Assembly: GCA_046728115.1 (NCBI GenBank) | Contig: JBKPDW010000311.1 | Location: 1-40,093, forward strand | Reading direction: 5' to 3' | DNA length: 40,093 nucleotides | Source: CAVSWN01 sp046728115 | Lineage (GTDB): Bacteria > Acidobacteriota > Vicinamibacteria > Vicinamibacterales > CAVVIG01 | Made by a program: the position numbers and the translations under genes | In this document: one piece after another, positions 34,523-40,093 of the stretch | Layout of the letters: every line of letters begins with the position of its first letter | How positions within the stretch are numbered: position 1 is the first letter of the stretch | Notes under the pieces: generated by a model | Told to the model about the DNA's origin: nothing | Database searches by the model: none | The model's input: the letters and a program-made list of their open reading frames with translations, nothing else

Positions 34523-35478
34523 GGCACGAGCTCTCGCTCACGATAGTAGAGGGCAGCGCCGGGATGGAGAGGAAGCGGCGTCGCCGCCGCTCGATTGATG
34601 TCGATCATGAGCACCGACGGATCGACCGCGGCGAGCCGCGGCACGCAGTCGAAGAGCGCACCGACGAGACGTTGCGCCACCCAATTGGGAAGATCGCGCC
34701 GCGCGACGAGAACGGTGTCCATCCCGAGCGTCACCACGCGTTGATGCTGACCGGGGTACGTGTCCGGCGGAATCGTGAACGGATGCATGAAGCGGACGCC
34801 CTCACGCAACCGATCGGCGAGCGGACCGCGAATCTCGACGAGCCGCGCGCCTCGGGTGACGGCCCGCGTCACGGATAGATACGGCACGGGTGCCGGCAGC
34901 ATGACGGCATCGACCATTCCATCAATCAGCTTGCTGAGCGCCGTGTCGAAGTCGGTCTGTATCTCGCGCGCAGGGCGCACCAGGCCCGCGCTTGCCAGGA
35001 GCAGCGGCGCCGTAATCGCGTTCCGCGCACCGGGACGTCCCACGGCCACGGCGCGGCCCGCCAGATCCTTCAGCGACCCAATCGTCGACCGCGGCCCGAC
35101 GAGCAGGTGCTCCACGAGCGGTTGCGTAACGGCGAGCGCGCTGATGTTCTCGAAGCGCTCGGGGAACTCCGGGACGACGCCGCGATATCCCTCGTACAGC
35201 AGGCTCGCGCTTGTGAACGCGATGTCGGCTTGGCCGTCGACGACGTTCTTCAGGTTCGCGGGCCCGTTCTGTGCGTCGACGACCGTCAATACGATGTCGG
35301 GAAGAGACGGCGTGCACACGCGAGGGAACGATTGGCCCGTCTGGGTGAGCGCCCGGCCGTCGACGAACGCCGAGACACGAACCTGATACTGCGACCGCGC
35401 CGCCACCGCAGGCTGCCTCCGCTGACAGGCCGCCGTCAGCGCGACGAGGGACGCCATGACCAGAAGGATCCGAAACAC
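34519..35478 (-). CDS. TAXI-family solute-binding lipoprotein, probable sensor component
   Basis: A 319-residue protein starting at GTG. A lipobox (LTAAC, Cys18) indicates membrane anchoring. The mature part has the TAXI/NMT1-type binding fold: 'LKNVVDGQADIAFTSASLLY', 'SLKDLAGRAVAVGRPGARNA', 'DGMVDAVMLPAPVPY' and the ending 'PLPLHPGAALYYRERELVP'. TAXI proteins usually serve TRAP transporters, but no TRAP membrane subunits occur anywhere in the window. It overlaps the kinase gene by four bases. It is therefore better read as a ligand receptor for the kinase than as a transporter subunit. The ligand is unknown; TAXI relatives bind carboxylates such as glutamate. Confidence 0.85.
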   Translation of the reverse strand: MFRILLVMASLVALTAACQRRQPAVAARSQYQVRVSAFVDGRALTQTGQSFPRVCTPSLPDIVLTVVDAQNGPANLKNVVDGQADIAFTSASLLYEGYRGVVPEFPERFENISALAVTQPLVEHLLVGPRSTIGSLKDLAGRAVAVGRPGARNAITAPLLLASAGLVRPAREIQTDFDTALSKLIDGMVDAVMLPAPVPYLSVTRAVTRGARLVEIRGPLADRLREGVRFMHPFTIPPDTYPGQHQRVVTLGMDTVLVARRDLPNWVAQRLVGALFDCVPRLAAVDPSVLMIDINRAAATPLPLHPGAALYYRERELVP

Positions 35479-35497
35479 ACCCGTCGCCCGGCAAGAG

Positions 35498-35525
35498 TCT
35501 ATAGCGTCAAACCGCCCTGTCTCAA
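35498..35525 (-). promoter_or_regulatory. Candidate sigma-70 promoter of the TAXI-kinase-regulator operon
   Basis: On the minus strand TTGAGA (35520-35525) and TATAGA (35498-35503) are separated by 16 bases. They lie about 20 bases before the GTG of the TAXI gene. This is the best promoter-like sequence in the divergent 127-base intergenic region. Confidence 0.5.
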
Positions 35526-35605
35526 TTCGTCACGATTGATCGCGTTGCCGCTCGATATCATCCGGGCCCACACCGTCCGCCGCTTTGAATAAAAGGAGAA
35601 CAGTC

Positions 35606-36919
35606 GTGGCTTATCTCCAACGTGTGTCGCGCCGGCAGTTCCTGTCGACGGTCGGCATCGCCGCAGTCGCTCCCGCCTTCCTCAGTCCGTTCGACGAACT
35701 CATCGCCGGTGAGCGCAAGCGCGCGAAGATTCGCGACATTCAGATCATGGTGATGCAGGGGCCGCGCACCTACACGCTGGTGAAGGTCGTCTCCGACGCC
35801 GGCGTGTACGGCATCGGCGAATCGTACGGATCGCCGGGCGCAGGCGTGAAAGAGCAGATGCTCATCCTGAAGCCGGCGTTGATCGGCAAGGATCCGCTCG
35901 ACATCGACACGCTGTTTTCGGGCCTGGGCAATCGGACCGACGGGTCCGCGCACAGTCTGATGCGGGCGGTGAGCGGGATCGAAATGGCCGTGTGGGATCT
36001 CGCCGGCAAGATTCTGGAAGTGCCGACGTCGACGCTGCTCGGCGGCAAGTTCAGAACCACAACGCGTGTGTACGACCACGCCGGTCCGCGCAATCAACTC
36101 GACAAGAAGGCGTGTGCCGATTGGGCCGCGGAAGCGAAAGCGAGGCCCGCGGGCTTCACGTGTCACAAGTTTAGCCCCCAACCCGACGCGCCGGCTGCGG
36201 GAAGCGGAGGCGGACGCGTCGGACGGGGCCGCGGCGCAGGCGGTGGCGGTGGCGATGAAGGCGGCGGCCGCTCTGCCACGCGCGTGCTGAGCGCGCGCCA
36301 GATCATGAACATCCAGCAAGGCTGGGAGAACGTGCGCGAAGCGGCAGGCTGGGACCGTGACGTGATGGTGCACTGTTCTTGGAATTACGACCTGCGGACG
36401 TCAATCCAGATTGCGGACGCCGTCGCACCGATCAAGCCAGTCTGGCTCGAGGATCCGATGGCCGTCCCGTACACGGAGTCGTGGAAGCGCCTCACGGAGG
36501 TGTCGAAGACGCCGATCTGCATGGGCGAGAACCTCGTGTTCCGAGAGCAGTTCATGGATTTCATCATGAACGTCGGCGCCGACATCATCCATCCCGACCT
36601 GCGCAACACAGGAGGATTTCTCCCGACCAGCCGCATCGCACAGCTCGCGTCGCTCTACGGGCTCCCGATGGCGACTCACAACACCGGCAGCCAGGTGAAC
36701 ACCTACGCCGCTGCACAGTGGGCGGGATCGATCAAGGACTACATCGCGCTCGAAACGATTACCGGACAAGGCGACTGGATGGACAAGGTGCTGCTGCTGC
36801 CAGGGCCGTATATCAAAGACGGGTTCATCGAGGTGCACGATCGGCCGGGGCTCGGCATCGAGCTCAATCCGGACGTGGTGCGTGCGCATCTCGCGCCCGG
36901 CGAAACGTGGTGGGGCTAA
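35606..36919 (+). CDS. Tat-exported enolase-superfamily (mandelate racemase/muconate lactonizing) enzyme
   Basis: A 437-residue protein with a Tat leader ('SRRQFLSTVGIAAVAPAFLS'). The GTG start at 35606 is chosen because AAGGAGAA lies about seven bases upstream. An N-terminal capping domain is followed by the barrel, with Lys188 ('GFTCHKFSP'), Glu282 ('VWLEDPM'), Glu308 ('CMGENL') and the His358 base ('MATHNTGS'). Where the first metal-binding Asp is expected ('MVD') it has His256 ('VMVHCSWNYD'). A Gly/Arg-rich insertion (199-221) splits the barrel after the Lys strand. Members dehydrate sugar acids or racemise/cycloisomerise acids, and export is unusual. It is divergent from the sensor operon and may act on acids made by the PQQ enzymes (inference). 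Confidence 0.87.
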   Translation: MAYLQRVSRRQFLSTVGIAAVAPAFLSPFDELIAGERKRAKIRDIQIMVMQGPRTYTLVKVVSDAGVYGIGESYGSPGAGVKEQMLILKPALIGKDPLDIDTLFSGLGNRTDGSAHSLMRAVSGIEMAVWDLAGKILEVPTSTLLGGKFRTTTRVYDHAGPRNQLDKKACADWAAEAKARPAGFTCHKFSPQPDAPAAGSGGGRVGRGRGAGGGGGDEGGGRSATRVLSARQIMNIQQGWENVREAAGWDRDVMVHCSWNYDLRTSIQIADAVAPIKPVWLEDPMAVPYTESWKRLTEVSKTPICMGENLVFREQFMDFIMNVGADIIHPDLRNTGGFLPTSRIAQLASLYGLPMATHNTGSQVNTYAAAQWAGSIKDYIALETITGQGDWMDKVLLLPGPYIKDGFIEVHDRPGLGIELNPDVVRAHLAPGETWWG

Positions 36920-36983
36920 TCGTCTCAGGAGGGTATATGAACGCGTAATGTCCCACGCCTGCGCCGAATCTGAACGCCGAGTG

Positions 36984-37076
36984 TCACGCGGCTCGCACGT
37001 AGTAGTTGAGGAGGCCGCCGAGACGCTGGTACCGACGAATGCGACCGACGCGCCCGTTCGCGGACGGCCTGTGGGG
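36984..37076 (-). pseudogene. Transposase C-terminal relic
   Basis: The minus-strand frame reads 'PHRPSANGRVGRIRRYQRLG' then GLLNYYVRAA and a stop. This is the C-terminal end of integrase-core transposases (compare 'GGLHHRYERIAA' in the element at 2246). The catalytic core is missing; upstream sequence changes to other elements. It ends just inside the outer repeat at 36943, as expected for the 3' end of an element. Confidence 0.65.
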
Positions 37077-37131
37077 TGTCTAATTTCATCTGCGTAAAAT
37101 AGCGGCGCTCTTCACACATTCTGGAGGCGTC

Positions 37132-37497
37132 GTGCTCCTGTCCGTCTGTTACGTTGCGCTTCAACGCGTGCTGCAGTGCCTCGTCCTGTGCTTCCGCTCA
37201 CGCGAGTTCAAGGAACTGGAGATCTGTCGCGCTCCGCCACGAGCTGGCCGTGCTGCGCCGACCAATCGGCCGCCACTCCGCCCGGCAGGCCGTGTGTTCT
37301 TGGCCGCGGTCAGACGGCTCTTGCCACGCGCCAGCTGGACGTCGTTTCTCGTCAAGCTGGCCACCTTGCTCGACTGGCATCGTCGACTGGTCGCGAAGCA
37401 CTGGACGTATCGCCGGTGGGGCGAAGGCCGATCGGTCCTGAGATTCGGGACCTCATTGTGCGATTGGCCCACGAGAACCCACGGTGGGTGTGGGGTG
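37132..37497 (+). pseudogene. Transposase N-terminal relic 1, frameshifted
   Basis: The frames read 'LLSVCYVALQRVLQCLVLCF', then in a second frame 'VALRHELAVLRRPIGR'. The reading returns to the first frame for 'LRPAGRVFLAAVRRLLPRAS' and 'ATLLDWHRRLVAKHWTYRRW', then shifts again to 'RRPIGPEIRDLIVRLAHENP'. This is the DNA-binding half of an integrase-core transposase, with at least three frame changes. It stops where the next copy's leader (TAAAATAGCGG) begins, so the second copy apparently landed next to or inside it. Confidence 0.75.
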
Positions 37498-37551
37498 CGT
37501 TAACCCGGTCGGCATAAAATAGCGGGCCTCTCGTTTTCTCGCGGAGGTGCC

Positions 37552-37739
37552 GTGGTTCTCTCCGTTCTTTACGTCGCACTTCAACGCGTTCTGCAGCTTC
37601 TCGTGCTGCTGTTCCGGTCGACGCCGTCGAAGGACCTCGAAATCATCGTGCTTCGCCACCAGGTGGCGATACTGCGCCGTCACGTGCGGCGCCCGGCATT
37701 TCGGGCCGCCGACCGACTGTTCCTGTCGGCTGCAAGCCG
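37552..37739 (+). pseudogene. Transposase N-terminal relic 2, cut by another insertion
   Basis: From GTG at 37552, with GGAGG upstream, the frame reads 'VLSVLYVALQRVLQLLVLLF', then 'DLEIIVLRHQVAILRRHVRR' and 'FRAADRLFLSAASRL'. It is the same family as relic 1 and undamaged up to 37739. There the 1200-base element begins. The remainder of this gene is not found on the other side at 38940. Confidence 0.78.
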
Positions 37740-38939
37740 CCTGTCCGTCTCGAATTTGGTGTCAGGCGGCGACTGGGATCTGGACGAGGTCCGTGCAGTG
37801 GGAGACCCAACGCAGATAGCTCAGATCGGCAGGAGCCACTGTGTGTCCGCCGGCCAAGGTCAGCGGCGTGTGGCCCGTCAATGATGCGTGGCAGCGTGCC
37901 GCGTTGTAGTAGGCCTGGAACTCGACAAGCTTGCGAACGAGGTCCCGGGCATTCCAAAACAGCACGTGGTCGAGGAATTCTCGCCGCATTGTCCCGATCA
38001 ACCGCTCCACGAATGGGTGGGACATCGGTACGTGCGGCACAGTCTTGATTTCATCGATCTCCAGAATCCGAAGGTTCGCCGTCCAACGGTGTGCCTCGAA
38101 CAGCGGGTCGTGATCCGTGCTGAGATATTGCGGAACGCCCTGCCCATGAATGGCGGCGTTGAACATGCGGCAGAGGTCAACGCTAGTGACGGCGCCGCGG
38201 TGCACGCCGATTCCGACGAGGCGCCGCGTGAACTGGTCCATGACCACGAGCACCCAGTAGCTTTGGAGCACGATGGACTCGCATCGAAAGAGGTCCACGC
38301 TCCAAAGGCTGTCTATGGTGTGTCCGATGAACGACAACCACGAGGGCCCAGCTCCGCGCGGAACAGGGCGATAGTGTTTCGCCAGTACGCGGTACACGAC
38401 ACTCTTGTCGATGTCGACCCCGAACGTGTGCGAGATGATGCGCGCAATCCGTGGAGCCAAATCGAGGATGGCGCAACTTGAGCTCGACGATGGCCTGGAT
38501 GAGTGCCTCGCCCGGCCCTTTCGGTCCGGGCTTCTTGGGCACGAGTTCGATGAGAACAGGCGGCGTACTTGCGACGCACCAACGCCTGATGAAACGCCAG
38601 CAGCGTCGAGGGCCGCAGGGCGATGGCGACCGTTCGGATACGTGCTGGACTGAGGAAGAGCGACCACAATCCGCACAGCAGTCGATCGCTCAGCGTCAGG
38701 TTCGGCGCCCGTCGGCGAGCGCGGCGCAGGACGATCAGTTGCCGCTTGAGCAGGAGATTCTCCGCGATCACCGCTCGCACGCCGCCGGGCCACACAGCTT
38801 CGCGGTCATAACGGCGAGGTCCAGCAGGGCGAGCCGGAGGTTCTTCATGCGCGAGTCAGCGTCGGTCAGACGTCGGGCGCTGCGCAACGTTGCCCAATCC
38901 TGGATTCGGCGCGAGAATTGCCAATTCGAGACCGACAGG
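37740..38939 (-). mobile_element. Insertion sequence with terminal inverted repeats (copy 2, fuller length)
   Basis: The left end CCTGTCCGTCTCGAATT (37740-37756) and right end AATTCGAGACCGACAGG (38923-38939) form a 17-base inverted repeat with one mismatch, the same ends as the element at 6429-7316. It is 1200 bases long and interrupts transposase relic 2. No target duplication is visible. Confidence 0.82.
37762..38848 (-). pseudogene. Integrase-core transposase with several frameshifts
   Basis: The catalytic core is in one frame from about 38430 down to 37762: 'SLWSVDLFRCES', 'YLSTDHDPLFEAH', 'HPFVERLIGTMRREFLDH', ending 'LVQIPVAA'. Earlier parts lie in other frames: 'MKNLRLALLDLAVMTAKL', then 'PGGVRAVIAENLLLKRQLIV' and 'LLAFHQALVRRKY', then 'RLFSSNSC', then 'EALIQAIVELKLRHPRFGS', then 'RIARIISHTFGVDIDK'. 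At least four frame changes make it inactive. With copy 1 it defines a family of about 340-350 residues. Confidence 0.85.
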
Positions 38940-39006
38940 TTTTGGCGAACGTCACGGTCGGCCCACGAACGGAACATTACGCGGACAAATTTTGGCGACC
39001 GTGAAG

Positions 39007-39426
39007 CTACGGGAGTTCCTTGAACGGATTGAAGACCTTGAGCCCGGGCCGCTTGAAGTCTCGGTCGTTCCCCGTGGCGATCGTCAGCCCGTGGCGGCGG
39101 GCTGTCGCTGCGATGTAGCTGTCCTCGACGGGCATACGCTGGCCTGTTTTGTCGAGCAGCCGCTCCTGCTCCGCCCAGACGTGCGCCACCGATACGTTGA
39201 ACCCGTGGATGCGACCGTGCAGCGCGTCCACGAGCCGCGTGAGCCACTCCTGAAGCGTCTGACGCTGCCGGCCCTCCTTCGTGCGTACCCAGTACGCCAG
39301 CTGAGCGATGACGACGGCGCTCGTGTAGCAGCGATCCTGCTCAGCCTCGAGCCAGGCGATCACTTTCGGATCACCCTTCTTCTTCGCCGGCTGACAGATG
39401 ACGTCCGTGTCGAGCAACCAGCTCAC
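39007..39426 (-). CDS. vapC: PIN-domain toxin, VapC-like
   Basis: A 139-residue PIN-domain protein starting at GTG 39426. It shows Asp6 and Asp8 ('WLLDTDVI'), Asp102 ('PVEDSYIAATARRHGLTIAT') and Asp121/Asp123 ('GNDRDF'). VapC toxins are Mg-dependent ribonucleases that cleave tRNA or rRNA and are held inactive by VapB. The second acidic residue, normally Glu in 'xxGEIRKGI', is Gln42 here ('VIAQLAYWV', codon at 39301-39303), which might weaken or abolish activity. The gene overlaps the antitoxin gene by four bases (GTGA). It borders the insertion-sequence island, whose outer end lies about 20 bases after its stop. Confidence 0.88.
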   Translation of the reverse strand: MSWLLDTDVICQPAKKKGDPKVIAWLEAEQDRCYTSAVVIAQLAYWVRTKEGRQRQTLQEWLTRLVDALHGRIHGFNVSVAHVWAEQERLLDKTGQRMPVEDSYIAATARRHGLTIATGNDRDFKRPGLKVFNPFKELP

Positions 39427-39650
39427 AGCTTCCGCCGCTCCGACCGCTCGCGCCGGCGTGGCGGCACGTCGTCGGGGCTCACGGGGCACTCCTTCATCAC
39501 CGCGAGCCAGCTCTCCCGCCCTCCGAGGCGGCGAAAGACGATCGCGTCCTCTTCGGCGTCGAAGTGCGCGTCGAAATAGTCCCCGGGCTTTGCTGGCGCG
39601 AGCGCGGCCGGGACTGTCAGCCGGCGTTTGGCGTCAAGCGTAATGACCAT
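39423..39650 (-). CDS. vapB: AbrB/MazE-type antitoxin, VapB-like
   Basis: A 75-residue protein. The swapped-hairpin DNA-binding motif is at the N-terminus ('MVITLDAKRRLTVPAAL', then 'AKPGDYFDAHFD'), and a basic, toxin-binding-type C-terminus follows ('PRRRERSERRKL'). The start at 39650 is chosen because the AbrB fold begins there and a promoter sits just upstream; the frame is open to 39686. It precedes and overlaps the PIN toxin gene, the usual antitoxin-first order. It should neutralise the toxin and repress the pair through the palindrome that covers the start and the -10 element. Confidence 0.85.
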   Translation of the reverse strand: MVITLDAKRRLTVPAALAPAKPGDYFDAHFDAEEDAIVFRRLGGRESWLAVMKECPVSPDDVPPRRRERSERRKL

Positions 39651-39685
39651 GGTGGGATTATCCCACCATTCGGCCATGCCGTCCA
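39650..39685 (-). promoter_or_regulatory. Antitoxin promoter with overlapping palindromic operator
   Basis: On the minus strand TGGACG (39680-39685) and GATAAT (39657-39662) are 17 bases apart. The antitoxin ATG begins seven bases after the -10 element, so transcription should start at or next to the A of ATG, giving a leaderless mRNA. A perfect 9-base inverted repeat, TGGTGGGAT-T-ATCCCACCA (39650-39668), covers the -10 element and ends in the start codon. It is a good candidate operator for VapB. Confidence 0.6.
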
Positions 39686-39689
39686 TTGT

Positions 39690-39988
39690 GCAATCGCTTC
39701 GTCAGAGATTCTCAAACGACTGTGCTCGATGCGGAGGAGTCGACGGTGGTCACCTGCGATCCACGCCTGCGGGATGCTACCAGTGCGCGGGGATTGTTCG
39801 TGGCTCGCTTGGATCGGTAGTCGACGACGGTACGAAGACGCGGCTGCAGAGGATGTCTGGCCAATCTCTGGCCAATTTTTCGCCGAACACCGGGTAACAC
39901 CATGCTCTCATCCGAGCTACCGGCACGAGAACCCGCGAGTCCGAAGACCTGCATTACGCTCTCCAGAAACCGTCTCGAATGAACGAGG
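39690..39988. other. Stretch with no recognised gene
   Basis: About 300 bases upstream of the toxin-antitoxin promoter. Both strands carry only short frames without recognisable similarity. No tRNA-like fold, terminator or repeat stood out. Confidence 0.4.
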
Positions 39989-40093
39989 TCAAGCCGCGTC
40001 GGGTTCGACGATTTGCAGCCCCAGCTTGGCCGCTCGTTTTTTGAGGAGCTGGACCTGTTGTTCGCGGTGGCGCTCCTCGTAGTACTGCAGACC
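39989..40093 (-). CDS. C-terminal fragment of an unidentified protein, possibly a transposase
   Basis: The minus-strand frame is open from the window edge to TGA at 39989-39991. It reads 'GLQYYEERHREQQVQLLKKR' then AAKLGLQIVEPDAA. A 'YYEERxREQ...LxxRAxxLG' tail is seen at the end of some transposases, but 34 residues are too few to be sure. The rest of the gene lies outside the window. Confidence 0.4.
   Translation of the reverse strand, partial: GLQYYEERHREQQVQLLKKRAAKLGLQIVEPDAA

Larger units (their letters stand above)
36943..38982. repeat. Outer inverted repeats bounding a nested insertion-sequence island
   Basis: GCGTAATGTCCC at 36943-36954 recurs inverted as GGAACATTACGC at 38971-38982, 11 of 12 matching. 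The similarity continues weakly outward to 36938 and 38987 (TGAACGCG and TGTCCGCG). Between them lie pieces of at least three transposases and one whole element. The repeats probably mark the two ends of the oldest element in the island. Confidence 0.5.

Noticed and set aside
36948..37097. Plus-strand frame starting at ATG 36948
   Set aside because: It is the complement of a recognisable transposase C-terminus, so the coding signal belongs to the minus strand.
1..40093. CRISPR arrays, tRNA or rRNA genes, prophage or conjugation genes
   Set aside because: No regularly spaced repeats, tRNA-like cloverleaf ends, rRNA-like stretches or phage/conjugation proteins were seen. A tRNA search program would settle the tRNA point.

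Overview
The window is about 40 kb of GC-rich DNA with no tRNA, rRNA or CRISPR array that I can see. Its gene content suggests a soil-type Acidobacteriota, possibly Vicinamibacteria. The evidence is three very long Oar-like TonB-dependent receptors with N-terminal carboxypeptidase-regulatory domains, several secreted PQQ quinoproteins and beta-propellers, Tat-type leaders, and a relic of a Ser/Thr kinase. This assignment is inference from gene content, not phylogeny.

Layout. 1-2.1 kb: the C-terminal end of an F420-reductase-like protein, then a minus-strand pair (SDR and quinone-oxidoreductase-like enzyme). 2.2-3.8 kb: a DDE transposase and a frameshifted kinase relic. 3.9-6.4 kb: an exported amidohydrolase, a propeller protein and a cupin. 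6.4-7.3 kb: a decayed insertion sequence. 7.5-14.2 kb: two convergent TonB-dependent receptors. 14.3-16.9 kb: a B3/4-domain gene relic cut by a transposase relic, then a plus-strand operon of XRE/cupin regulator, small EamA-type membrane protein and PLP aminotransferase. 17.0-17.5 kb: another transposase relic.

17.8-35.5 kb is the centrepiece: twelve minus-strand genes with very short gaps or 4-base overlaps. In transcription order they are a TAXI-type binding lipoprotein, histidine kinase, OmpR-type response regulator, TonB-dependent receptor, PQQ dehydrogenase, dihaem cytochrome c, cytochrome-fused PQQ dehydrogenase, CHRD protein, LamG-lactonase fusion, cupin-like protein, a third PQQ dehydrogenase, and a PAL/NHL-type propeller. 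Nearly all products after the regulator have export signals. The set reads as a sensor that controls an outer-membrane importer and a periplasmic oxidation chain: substrate uptake, PQQ-dependent oxidation, electrons to cytochrome c, lactone opening. All three quinoproteins carry an Asp-x-Asp motif at the expected catalytic Asp, as in lanthanide-dependent alcohol dehydrogenases. A Tat-exported enolase-superfamily enzyme is divergent from this block at 35.6 kb and may belong to the same pathway. The substrate is unknown.

36.9-39.0 kb is a graveyard of nested insertion-sequence pieces, including a second, longer copy of the 6.4-kb element. 39.0-39.7 kb is a VapBC-like toxin-antitoxin pair. It has a promoter that predicts a leaderless antitoxin mRNA, and a toxin in which the usual second catalytic acid is Gln. 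The window ends in the C-terminus of an unidentified protein.
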